Notes: generated by a model not told the origin, from the letters alone. A stretch of 64,000 bases of DNA from Microbulbifer rhizosphaerae (GCF_014191725.1 NZ_JACHWZ010000005.1:205389-269388); one strand, 5' to 3'; shown: positions 9,107 to 16,649, counted from the stretch's first letter. Made by a program: numbers and translations.

Positions 9107-9297
9107 TGCTTTCTCCACGCAGGAAGAAAGAGGACCTTTCTCCATGTCTTATCAGTGGCAGGTTTGTGCTTGGAATCTTTTTGGCAATCCGGAGGCGCAA
9201 TTTGAGAGAGGGGGACGGACCTTGATATTACCGGCCATACGGCCAGTGATAACAACGGAGAAAACAAAATTACAAACAATACTGAGATGTCACTCAT
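9103..9297 (-). CDS. small single-span membrane protein at the head of the pilin operon
   Basis: A 64-codon reading frame starts at the ATG at 9297 with a G-rich Shine-Dalgarno (GGGGGG about four bases upstream). It has one strongly hydrophobic segment near residues 5-24 (ISVLFVILFSPLLSLAVWPV) and a basic tail ending WRKVLFLPAWRKQ. Its TGA overlaps the fimT ATG as ATGA, which suggests translational coupling. I do not recognise the family. It could be a genuine small membrane protein or a leader reading frame that sets fimT translation; the ribosome site, membrane segment and coupling favour expression. Confidence 0.5.
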   Translation of the reverse strand: MSDISVLFVILFSPLLSLAVWPVISRSVPLSQIAPPDCQKDSKHKPATDKTWRKVLFLPAWRKQ

Positions 9298-9361
9298 ATC
9301 CCCCCCTTTTATACGGCCAGGCTCATACATAATCCGAACCCGACCCTGTTATTTTTCTGGT

Positions 9362-9472
9362 GGGTCTGTGGTCATATTAAATCCAAACCGAAAAAATATG
9401 CGTGGAATTTAGTTTCAAATGCAGGGAAAATAATTTCAAAGTACAAAAAACGTACCGTATTCAGTCTGCCGC
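9362..9472. repeat. conserved non-coding element, copy A
   Basis: This is one of three copies of an AT-rich element in the island. The core starts at 9404 with GGAATTTAGTTTCAAAT, then GGGAAAATAATTTCAAAG, and ends TACCGTATTCAGTCTGCC. Copy B at 14294-14393 shares nearly the whole core as well as an outlying GGGTCTGTG block about 30-40 bases upstream. Copy C at 14671-14730 holds only the central part. Copy A lies in the region upstream of the leftward pilin operon. It could be a regulator binding site or the end of a duplicated segment. Confidence 0.6.
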
Positions 9473-9699
9473 TTGCTTGAACTTTCGTAGAGTTAATTTT
9501 CCAGCAGGTGGTGCCAATTTGTTTTCCCCATCAACATTGCCGGTTTCTCCTGAATCTCCAGCCTGGTTATGGACGAGGATAGCCGGCGAGCGTGTGAACC
9601 ACCGTTTGAATGGGCGTGATATTTTCCCGGAGCAGTCGTGAGAATTGATGGAAAGGGGGTGGCGCCTCATCCGGGGCGGACGGATAAAGCCTTGCTTAA

Positions 9700-10090
9700 A
9701 CTTCTGGAAACCGCATCAAGCGGCTTTTTCCGGACCGGTTTTGGGGTGTCCAGCTGCTTGCGCACGGCCTCGCGCTTGTGCCGTATGGATGCGCATTCGC
9801 GCGCTGGTTCGATGGGGGCCCTTGCCATCCACATCATCGATCTCGCACAGCACGATATAGCCACAGTCACTTTCGCCGCGAAATGGGTCGCTAGACCCGC
9901 ACGGGGGATGAGGATGCAATCGGAATCCTGGCCGTTTACCTGGTGGTCGACGAATCGTCAAAGCTTCATGGAGGTGAGTTGGTCACAAGCAGCAGGTCTG
10001 GCATGTCGATAATTCACGATTTTGACCGAATTTGTTGTGCTGGTCTCGGTCATCTATCCAGACGTACTCTACAAAGCTGATTTCATTCAT
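9700..10090 (-). pseudogene. decayed type II glutamine synthetase N-terminus
   Basis: Read leftward from the ATG at 10090, the first frame gives MNEISFVEYVWIDDRDQ, like the GlnII start (EYIWIDG). After a frame change comes VNGQDSDCILIP, like the family's GSSTNQ...SDCVLKP. After another comes DPFRGESDCGYIVLCEIDD, like DPIRGGDDVLVMCEVL, then a short GPH-x-TS-x-R stretch like TPHPSNTRA. These blocks are in the right order and spacing for the beta-grasp domain of eukaryote-like glutamine synthetase, but they lie in different frames with stops between them, and the catalytic two-thirds is absent. The assignment rests on motif recall; a translated search with frameshifts allowed would settle it. 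Confidence 0.55.
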
Positions 10091-10280
10091 GGTGATATTC
10101 ATTTAATGTGTACCTGCAGGTAAAATTACCTGCATATCGCAGGCTCCGTAAGCCATAGCTCCAAGATAGCACCTCTTCTCGGGTTGCCGGGGGTAAGAAA
10201 AGAGCGCGCGAAGATTAGTTTCCAACTTTCTGAGCGAACGTTTGAATAACTGTGGCATTTACGTGGTACTTTTACGAAAT

Positions 10281-11330
10281 ATGAATGATCATAGCGGCAG
10301 ACCGCATCCCGGCACGAACGAAGCCTCCGGCATTAAATCCGGTTTTATCAAACCGTCATACAGCTTTGAAACATCGCAGCTCCCCTTAAACGAGCAGTTC
10401 GATGGATATCGGGATGAGCTTCCCGGACATATTGAACGCTCGGACGGAAAGGGAATTTCGGAAAAATTCTTTGTTGACACCAAAGGCTTCAGCCTGGGTG
10501 ACATCCGTGCAGTCTCATCCAGATCCGATGGGTTTTCCTTTTATAGATCCCCGCAGGATGTCAAATCGTTTGATATGGATGATTGGGTAGTGGCGGTAAG
10601 AACAAAAGGTCATGTAGATGCCAATGTGGACGGGAATGCCGTACGCTTCCAGGGAAGTCACCTGGAGCTGAGAAATACGGGGGAGCCATTCAGCGCACAC
10701 CTCTCCGCCCACGAATCCCTGTATTTTTTCCTGCCTAGGAAAACCTTGACAGGGTTGGAAGGAATACTCGACCACATTTCCGTCAGCGAAAAATCCAAAC
10801 GCCTGCATCCGCTGCTCGGGCACTATCTGATGGCGCTAGGGGCCAGGCTCTCATATATGACGCCATCGGAATCCCTGATTGCCGCCGAAACCACTCGGGC
10901 CATGATCCGGGCCAGCGTTGCGCGGTCGCCGGAATCGATCGCCGCAGCGCAAACCCCTATCCTGGCGACTCAGTTTGAGGTGGCGAGAAAATTCATCGAG
11001 CGCAATCTCGGGCGGCCTGACCTGACGGTGGAGAGTGTTCGCGCCGCGCTGTGCGTGTCTCGCCGACAGGTGTACAAGATTTTTGAAAATCTGGGGGGCG
11101 TCGAGCGGTATATACGTTCAAGGCGGCTCAGTGCCTGCCTCCGTGAACTCCAGAGTTCCGAAATGCGGTGGACCATCAGCCAGATTGCCGAAAGGTACGG
11201 TTTCAAAGACGTGGCGGGTTTCAGTCGGCAGTTCCGTGCCCAGTTCGGAGGCAGCCCCGGCGAATTACGTGAAGCGGCCGGATCGATGCCGAAGCGCTCG
11301 AACTATACTGAATGGCTGAATCGTCAATAA
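10281..11330 (+). CDS. AraC family transcriptional regulator (first of a tandem pair)
   Basis: A cytoplasmic one-component regulator of 349 residues. The N-terminal half resembles the AraC-binding-like sensor fold (FSLGDIRAVSSRSDGFSF near residues 75-92, then LYFFLPRKTLTG). The C-terminal part is the double helix-turn-helix: first helix pair around residues 235-275 (SVRAALCVSRRQVYKIF) and second around 285-330 (ISQIAERYGFKDVAGFSRQF), followed by GSPGELR. The ATG at 10281 is chosen; a TTG 13 codons upstream is also in frame and neither has a strong ribosome site. It is followed after 22 bases by a paralogue with the same fold and length. The effector and targets are unknown. Confidence 0.85.
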   Translation: MNDHSGRPHPGTNEASGIKSGFIKPSYSFETSQLPLNEQFDGYRDELPGHIERSDGKGISEKFFVDTKGFSLGDIRAVSSRSDGFSFYRSPQDVKSFDMDDWVVAVRTKGHVDANVDGNAVRFQGSHLELRNTGEPFSAHLSAHESLYFFLPRKTLTGLEGILDHISVSEKSKRLHPLLGHYLMALGARLSYMTPSESLIAAETTRAMIRASVARSPESIAAAQTPILATQFEVARKFIERNLGRPDLTVESVRAALCVSRRQVYKIFENLGGVERYIRSRRLSACLRELQSSEMRWTISQIAERYGFKDVAGFSRQFRAQFGGSPGELREAAGSMPKRSNYTEWLNRQ

Positions 11331-11352
11331 AGAGCGGACATCCGCCTATTCA

Positions 11353-12429
11353 TTGTGCGCACATTTTCGAGGCGATCACATCTTGGGAATAACTGGCCGG
11401 ACAACTGTCGATTGCAGCAGTCGTATCCGCGCTGACCGTTTCACCACGGTTACGCAGCAGCGGCGCGATCAATTCGCATACTGGAAGGAATGGGTCGCCC
11501 CCCTGGTCGATATCGAGCGCGATGAGTCCACGGAAGGCGGCTATTTCGCCAGCGCAAGGGGTCATGACCTCGGATCCCTGCACTTCGCTTCCTCCAGCAT
11601 GGACCCGATGCAATACCGGCATACCGAGGATCATGTTCGTGCCTCCGGCATCGACCATTGGTGTCTTGCTATTCTCAAACGGGGAAATGAAATCAGCCGT
11701 GCCGGCGACCGGGTGCTGACGAGTTCGGCCGGTTCCCTTCAAGTCAGATCTTTCGCCTATCCATTCGTCGGACGTTCCGACGGTACCAGCAGCGCGTGCC
11801 TTTTCCTCAGCAGGGACAATTTTCCGGACATTTCCGACATGCTGGATGCCGTGCATCATATAGGGGTCACAGGCAGTCTCGTGGAGGTACTAAAGGAATA
11901 CATTATTACTCTTGAAGATTACATAAAAACACTAAGAGTCTCCGAAATATCCCTCGTAGTAGAGTCACTCACTCTTCTGCTCTCCGCGGCGCTCAAGCCT
12001 GCTGCAAATAACATTGGGGTGGCCGAGATGCCGATTGCAGCAGGCCGCTTCAACCTCGCACGAAAATACATTCAGCGATATTTGGCATCGCCAGACCTGG
12101 GAGCGAATTCGATCTGTCGGACACTGGGGATTTCGCGCCGGCAGCTCTACTACCTCTTCGAGAGACATGGTGGTGTCGAAAAATTCATCAGGCAACGGCG
12201 GCTTGCGGCTTGCTGCAAGGCGATTGCGGACCCGATGGATCACAGGCTTATCAACACCATCGCTTGCAGCTATGGTTTCACAAACCAGGCACTGTTCAGT
12301 CGCCAGTTTCGCGCCGCATATGGTTTCAGCCCCACAGAGGCCCGCGCCGCCGGACTGAGCGGGCATAGGCCGGAGCCCTCGCCGCCGAAGACTTTTTCGG
12401 AATGGTTGCTTCGGACGCGTGGGAGCTAG
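11353..12429 (+). CDS. AraC family transcriptional regulator (second of a tandem pair)
   Basis: A 358-residue paralogue of the gene 22 bases upstream. The DNA-binding half aligns closely: ARKYIQRYLASPDL, SICRTLGISRRQLYYLFERHGGVEKFIRQRRLAAC, then the second helix pair INTIACSYGFTNQALFSRQFRAAYGFSPTEAR; both end with a Glu-Trp-Leu tail (FSEWLLR here, YTEWLN there). The sensor half (RDQFAYWKEWVAPL, then DLGSLHFASSS) also matches in pattern. No ATG lies near the expected start; TTG at 11353 or TTG at 11383, the latter with GAGG upstream, must be used, so the N-terminus is uncertain. The close spacing suggests co-transcription and perhaps coordinated or heteromeric regulation. Confidence 0.82.
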   Translation: MCAHFRGDHILGITGRTTVDCSSRIRADRFTTVTQQRRDQFAYWKEWVAPLVDIERDESTEGGYFASARGHDLGSLHFASSSMDPMQYRHTEDHVRASGIDHWCLAILKRGNEISRAGDRVLTSSAGSLQVRSFAYPFVGRSDGTSSACLFLSRDNFPDISDMLDAVHHIGVTGSLVEVLKEYIITLEDYIKTLRVSEISLVVESLTLLLSAALKPAANNIGVAEMPIAAGRFNLARKYIQRYLASPDLGANSICRTLGISRRQLYYLFERHGGVEKFIRQRRLAACCKAIADPMDHRLINTIACSYGFTNQALFSRQFRAAYGFSPTEARAAGLSGHRPEPSPPKTFSEWLLRTRGS

Positions 12430-12625
12430 TGCCCCTCCCAAACAAGCTTTGCACGGAGAGACAATATTAATGCATCCAGCGCCATTTGGTGGGACCTGGA
12501 AGTAGAGGACAATGTGACAGGCCCGTATGATCGCCGCCAATAACCGGAGCGGCCGCCTTCTCTGCCCCAGCACACCCGGCGACAGTACCTATCCGTGAAA
12601 TAAGCAGAACTTGGTGATCAAAACA

Positions 12626-14233
12626 ATGAGAGTTTCGCTGGAGATGCTCGGGGAGTTAAGCATCTTCCACGACGGTAAGTCTGTAACCTTGCCAGCCTCC
12701 AAACGGACACGTGCGTTGCTGGCCTACCTTGCGAGGACCGCCCGGCCCCATCGCCGTGAACGTTTATGTGAAGTGTTTTTCGAAACTCCGAATGATCCTC
12801 GTGGGGCATTGCGCTGGTCGTTAAGCAAGATTCGTCCCTTGATTAACGATGCATCAATAGAGCGGCTAGTGGCAGATCGGGAACGCGTAACCATCAGTGC
12901 CCTGGATATCGAAATTGACATCAATACGCTGTCAGAAAAGTTAACATCCCCTGATTTGCCCTTCTCGGTATTAACTGACATTGCGGGCCAGTTACAAAAA
13001 CCGTTTCTGGACGGTATCGACCTGCCTGACCAGGAACTCTTCCAGCAATGGCTGTCCGCCGAACGACAAGAGATAAATCGCTTGCGTGGAAAAGTGCTGG
13101 CCCGTTTAGCCACTCACTCTGACATTGCCCCCCACGAACGATTGAGCTGGGCCCGTCAGTGGCAGGCTCTGGAACCGTTCAGTCCCCACGCAGCCACTCA
13201 ATTGTTGACCCTGCTGGAGCTGCTTGATCACACTTTGGAATTGAACACTTTGTCGCACGAACTGGCTAGGCGTTTCCGGAATGCCGGGATTGCGTGGCCT
13301 CCAGATATGCGCACCCAAGGCAGCCGGATCTCCGCCGGTGTCAAGGAGCGTCCCACAGAGCGGGAATTGCTAGCCCGGCAGAAAGTCCAGTTTTGCACCG
13401 CAAACGACGGCGTGCGCATCGCCTACGCATCTGTGGGCGAGGGCCCGCCCATCATCAAGGCCGCCAACTGGCTCACCCATATTGAGCACGATTGGGAGGC
13501 ACCAATCTGGAGCCCTCTGTTTCGCAATCTCGCCGCTGACCATCGCTTTATTCGCTACGATGAACGGGGTAATGGCCTGTCCGACTGGAACGTCGCTAAT
13601 ATTTCTTTTGACACCTTTGTGACCGACCTTGAAGCGGTGGTAGCTGCCACGGGGCTGGATAAGTTTGCCCTGCTTGGCATATCTCAGGGCGCCGCCGTAT
13701 CCATAGAATACGCCGTGAGGCACCCTGAGCGGGTGACACATCTTATTCTCTTCGGCGGCTATGCGGCAGGCTGGCGAATTGGCGCAACTGACGCAGTGGC
13801 CAGGGAACGTGAGGCTGTGATGACTCTGACCGAAACAGGATGGGGAAAGGACAACCCGGCGTATCGACAGATATTCTCATCCACTTTTATGCCCAGCGCC
13901 ACCGCGGACGAGCTTACTTGGTTCAATGAATTCCAGCGTTTGACGACCTCGCCCGAGAACGCAGTCCGGTTTTTATCCGTATTCGCTGATATCGACGTGC
14001 GCGACCGGCTCGCGCAAGTGGCGGTGCCGACCTTGGTAATCCATTCGCTGGAAGACCAGCGCATTCCGGTCGAGGCCGCACGCGATCTCGCCGCCTCCAT
14101 CCCCAACGCTGAGTTCGTGGAACTGGAGAGCGATGGACATCTGCTGCTCGGCCGCGAGCCCGCTTCAAAAGTTTTTGTGGAGACGGTACGAAATTTCATC
14201 TCCCGCAAGCGCTGGAATGCACAGCTTGGCTGA
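12626..14233 (+). CDS. SARP/BTAD DNA-binding module fused to an alpha/beta hydrolase
   Basis: The 535-residue product joins two modules. Residues 1-95 are an OmpR-like winged helix of the SARP type (MLGELSIFHDGKSVTLPASK, then LLAYLARTARPHRRERLCEVFF). Residues about 100-235 are the helical BTAD region, with the WLSAERQEINRLR segment near 142. Residues about 255-535 are an alpha/beta hydrolase: the nucleophile elbow GISQGAA near 352, the acid at SLEDQRIP near 480 and the histidine at SDGHLLLG near 509. The catalytic triad therefore looks intact. The ATG at 12626 has GGTGA eight bases upstream. It lies 196 bases after the AraC pair. The last 13 codons and stop resemble those of the AraC-type gene downstream. 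A hydrolase acting as a ligand sensor for its own DNA-binding domain is an inference. Confidence 0.83.
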   Translation: MRVSLEMLGELSIFHDGKSVTLPASKRTRALLAYLARTARPHRRERLCEVFFETPNDPRGALRWSLSKIRPLINDASIERLVADRERVTISALDIEIDINTLSEKLTSPDLPFSVLTDIAGQLQKPFLDGIDLPDQELFQQWLSAERQEINRLRGKVLARLATHSDIAPHERLSWARQWQALEPFSPHAATQLLTLLELLDHTLELNTLSHELARRFRNAGIAWPPDMRTQGSRISAGVKERPTERELLARQKVQFCTANDGVRIAYASVGEGPPIIKAANWLTHIEHDWEAPIWSPLFRNLAADHRFIRYDERGNGLSDWNVANISFDTFVTDLEAVVAATGLDKFALLGISQGAAVSIEYAVRHPERVTHLILFGGYAAGWRIGATDAVAREREAVMTLTETGWGKDNPAYRQIFSSTFMPSATADELTWFNEFQRLTTSPENAVRFLSVFADIDVRDRLAQVAVPTLVIHSLEDQRIPVEAARDLAASIPNAEFVELESDGHLLLGREPASKVFVETVRNFISRKRWNAQLG

Positions 14234-14293
14234 GGTTGTGCATGTCGGGTTTGTCACACGTGTAGCTGATTCATTTACCCTTTTTTACTTTAA

Positions 14294-14393
14294 GGGTCTG
14301 TGATCCATGTGGAATCAGATGCGGAATTTGGTTTCATATTTGTGGAAAATAATTGCAAAGCGCTAAAACAGTACCATCTTCAGTCTCCCACCC
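14294..14393. repeat. conserved non-coding element, copy B
   Basis: This is the best-matched partner of copy A: GGGTCTGTGATCC near 14294, then from 14323 GGAATTTGGTTTCATAT, GTGGAAAATAATTGCAAAG, and AGTACCATCTTCAGTCTCCC. By eye roughly four of five positions are shared with copy A over the 67-bp core. It lies in the 509-base gap between the hydrolase fusion and the third regulator, which otherwise shows no gene. Confidence 0.6.
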
Positions 14394-14670
14394 CCGTAGA
14401 ATACCTGTATTGAACTGAAAAAAATGGCCATGATGAACCTGAAAGACCCATATTCGATCCTGATAAATTGGGCGCCATAAAATGGATCAGGCGCCATTAC
14501 TCGTTGGGCAGTTGGCGTGATTTACCTCACTTGCTTAGTAATTGTTCATAGGCTCTCATCCGGGCCTTTGTCAACTGACTGCAAATGTACTTGATAAAAC
14601 CTGGTCCGACGTCGCCTTCAAAGGTTCCACGTCCGGATAAAGTGCCTTAAAGTCTTGGAAAAAAATAATC

Positions 14671-14730
14671 GAATTTTGTTTCAAATCTATGGAAAATAGT
14701 TGCAAGGCGCCACAGCAACATCACCCCCGT
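14671..14730. repeat. conserved non-coding element, copy C
   Basis: The shortest copy runs GAATTTTGTTTCAAATC, ATGGAAAATAGTTGCAAGGCGC and then a CACCCCC tail also seen after copy B. It ends 12 bases before the preferred start of the third regulator, so it occupies that gene's promoter or leader region. An ATG inside it at 14689 is in frame with the regulator, but the repeat suggests that it is not coding. Confidence 0.55.
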
Positions 14731-14742
14731 TTTCCCACTTCG

Positions 14743-15744
14743 ATGGAGGAGCATCATGTTAGTGCCATTGACGTTGTCTACTTGGCCAGGGAACTAAAAC
14801 GTCACTCGATCGTCGATTTCGCACAGATACAGGCTATAGATCACAGGCTTGCGGACCGTGTTATCGAGTTGGAGGAAGGGCGGGATATCTCGGAGTTGAT
14901 GGAAGAGCGCTATCCGGAATCCTGGATAATCACTCTGTGGCAGCTGGTGGATGCCAACCCCCTTGCAGTAGATATCGGCGCTCGTATGGGTGCTGCTATC
15001 GTTTTGCCGGAAGCTCAAGGGCTGCTCATCAGCTTGGTCCAGCATTGCGAAAACCTGGAGGAGGCGCTGGAAACCTATCTCGCGAATACTGACTTGGACA
15101 ACCCATCTGAATCCTGGCAGGTTACCCGGACGAATAACTATATCCAACTGGCTTTCCGTTTTGTTTCAGGGAAGCCCTACCCACGCTGTGCTGTGGTGTA
15201 CAAGATGGTTTCCCTGTGTCACTGGGCTGAACACCTGTTCGGACAGAGGATCCCCACTTGCTGGGCTGAATTTAGTTTCCCAAAGCCACGGTACGTCGAC
15301 TTGCTGCAGCTGCTGTTACCCTACGAGCTTCGCTTCGATAGCGATAGAAACGCGTTTGTTTTTCCCGAGGAAGCTCTCTCCCTGCCGTTGCGACAGCGCA
15401 ACCGTCACCTTAAAGGCATATTGGAACAGAGGATTTCGAGACTGGACTTCGTGGGGAAAGGACAGTCTGTCGAGAAACGGGTTCGCCAGTTGCTGAGAGA
15501 AAATCTGGCCGCTTACAACAGCATAGACAGCCTGGCGCAGGCCCTCTGTATGAGCCGGGTGACGCTGTACCGCAAGCTAAAGGAGGCGAAAACCAGCTTC
15601 TCCCGGCTTCTGGATGAGGAGCGTCGGCAGCTGTTTGCCCGCCACCGGCACCGGTCGGTGGTGCAGTTGTGCGACCTGCTCGGCTTCCGGGATGCCAGTG
15701 CCTATTACAAGGCCCGCAAGCGCTGGAATGTAAAGCCTGGCTGA
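14743..15744 (+). CDS. AraC family regulator with arabinose-binding-type N-terminal domain (OruR/ArgR-like class)
   Basis: This 333-residue regulator differs in class from the two upstream. The N-terminal domain (about residues 10-200) has the pattern of the DUF/arabinose-binding domain found in OruR-like regulators: AIDVVYLARELKRHSI at the start, WQLVDANPLAVDIGARMG near 67, and CHWAEHLFGQRIP near 160. The C-terminal helix-turn-helix starts near 250 (VEKRVRQLLRENL, SLAQALCMSRVTLYRKLKEA) and ends in LCDLLGFRDASAYYKARKRW. The start is unclear: ATG 14743 lacks a ribosome site, whereas GGAGGA at 14746-14751 serves a 13-codon out-of-frame ATG at 14756. Its position beside two copies of the repeated element makes it a candidate to bind them. 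Confidence 0.8.
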   Translation: MEEHHVSAIDVVYLARELKRHSIVDFAQIQAIDHRLADRVIELEEGRDISELMEERYPESWIITLWQLVDANPLAVDIGARMGAAIVLPEAQGLLISLVQHCENLEEALETYLANTDLDNPSESWQVTRTNNYIQLAFRFVSGKPYPRCAVVYKMVSLCHWAEHLFGQRIPTCWAEFSFPKPRYVDLLQLLLPYELRFDSDRNAFVFPEEALSLPLRQRNRHLKGILEQRISRLDFVGKGQSVEKRVRQLLRENLAAYNSIDSLAQALCMSRVTLYRKLKEAKTSFSRLLDEERRQLFARHRHRSVVQLCDLLGFRDASAYYKARKRWNVKPG

Positions 15745-15775
15745 GATTCTTGCGGAGATCGGTCTGAAAGGGGGC

Positions 15776-15949
15776 TCATGGCCGCACGCAGCGCACCAGT
15801 ACCTTGCTCTCCAGTTCCTGCTCCATACAGTGAAATTGCTGGCCGTTTACGGTCAGTGTGTCGGGGGCTCCCTTGGGCTCGGTTGTGGCACAACCGGCAA
15901 CTCCTGTCGCCATGGCCGCTGCAAGCAGAATACAACGCAACTTCTGCAC
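15776..15949 (-). CDS. small lipoprotein (57 residues)
   Basis: A GTG at 15949, preceded by GAGG, opens a 57-codon frame. The product has a basic start (MQKLR), a hydrophobic stretch and the lipobox GVAGC, giving a mature lipoprotein of about 38 residues. The mature part has three further cysteines (FHCMEQE, LVRCVRP). The sequence pattern (VNGQQFHCMEQELESKVLVRC) looks like a conserved periplasmic small protein rather than noise, but I do not recognise a family. It is convergent with the AraC-type gene, whose stop is 31 bases away. Confidence 0.65.
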   Translation of the reverse strand: MQKLRCILLAAAMATGVAGCATTEPKGAPDTLTVNGQQFHCMEQELESKVLVRCVRP

Positions 15950-16040
15950 CGCGGATACCTCACAGCTTTTCGGGTGGGCGCGGATTCACTCCGCTCCTTT
16001 ACTGAGCCTAGAGGAAGCATCTGTCAGGGTGAGGCTTTTG

Positions 16041-16154
16041 ATGCCATTTTGTATAAAGCTGCGACTGGCGGTAATGCTGTTCAGCTATGCAATATCGGTG
16101 ATCAATACGGGCTGCTTTTGGTACTGTTGCACAGAAAACTCCCGCGGCTGTTAG
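16041..16154 (+). CDS. possible small hydrophobic cysteine-rich peptide
   Basis: A 37-codon frame starts at the ATG at 16041 with GTGAGG about seven bases upstream. The product MPFCIKLRLAVMLFSYAIS continues into a Cys-rich tail (GCFWYCC...RGC). A hairpin with nine-base arms (GCTGTTAGC and GCTAACAGC) spans the stop codon. The same strand has no other gene in the 480-base gap between the third regulator and the leftward repeat lipoprotein. Expression is uncertain, and chance cannot be excluded. Confidence 0.25.
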   Translation: MPFCIKLRLAVMLFSYAISVINTGCFWYCCTENSRGC

Positions 16155-16226
16155 CTCATTCCTTTGAAAATGCTAACAGCGGCGGAAGGACTGGTCGGTA
16201 TGACCAAGGTATGAGGTCAACCGGGT

Positions 16227-16649
16227 TTAGCGGTGGCCTCTGCGAAAGCTCCGGTGACCTCGATGAATGTGATGTCCCCGGTGGATGCGGTGTCCCCGGT
16301 GGATGCGGTGTCCCCGGTAGATGCGGTCTCCCCGGTGGAGACGATGTCCCCGATAGAGGCGGTCTCCCCGGTAGTAGTGGTGCCCGCGATAGCCTCGATA
16401 GTAGGGACGGCCGTAGCGGTAATAGGACCGGCCTTGGTAGAAACGATAGCGCGGTTGGTAGCGGTAACGGTAATAGCGCGGCGACGAATAGAAGAAATAG
16501 GCCCCGGAGGATGGGTACACATAGGGGCGCGCATAGGGATAGGAGTAATAGGAACTGCCGCCGTAGTAACCGTCGGCCACGCAGGCACTCAGACCGAGGC
16601 CGGTGCTGACAGTGATGGCGATCAGGCTTGTCTTCAATAGTCTATTCAT
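16227..16649 (-). CDS. Tyr/Arg/His-rich lipoprotein with tandem repeats
   Basis: A 140-residue protein with a signal peptide ending in the lipobox LSAC, preceded by CGGAG nine bases before the ATG. The mature part is low complexity. Residues 25-75 are Tyr/Arg-rich (SYYSYPYARPYVYP, RYYRYRYQPRYRFY). Residues about 95-135 are repeats of a six-residue unit, Tyr/His-Arg-Gly-His/Asp-Arg-Ile/Leu, coded by 18-bp DNA repeats. The neighbour upstream is a second small Tyr/His-rich lipoprotein. Such lipoproteins may bind surface polymers or metals, but this is inference from composition only. Confidence 0.75.
   Translation of the reverse strand: MNRLLKTSLIAITVSTGLGLSACVADGYYGGSSYYSYPYARPYVYPSSGAYFFYSSPRYYRYRYQPRYRFYQGRSYYRYGRPYYRGYRGHHYYRGDRLYRGHRLHRGDRIYRGHRIHRGHRIHRGHHIHRGHRSFRRGHR
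16260..16385. repeat. 18-bp tandem repeats inside the lipoprotein gene
   Basis: About seven units of the pattern GGTGTCCCCGGTGGATGC, the first two or three nearly identical and later ones diverged. They keep the reading frame and code a His-Arg-Gly-His-Arg-Ile-type unit on the minus strand. Unit number could change by slippage without breaking the frame. Confidence 0.8.

Noticed and set aside
9402..10012. Plus-strand frames of 79 and 124 codons between fimT and the first AraC gene
   Set aside because: They run over the conserved element and the decayed glutamine synthetase on the other strand and show no domain or ribosome site.
16260..16385. Possible CRISPR array in the 18-bp repeats
   Set aside because: Units are contiguous without spacers, lie inside a coding frame and degrade gradually.
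15830..16609. A 259-codon plus-strand frame with Gly/Arg-rich repeats
   Set aside because: It reads the lipoprotein repeats in the wrong direction; the minus strand has the signal peptide, lipobox and ribosome site.
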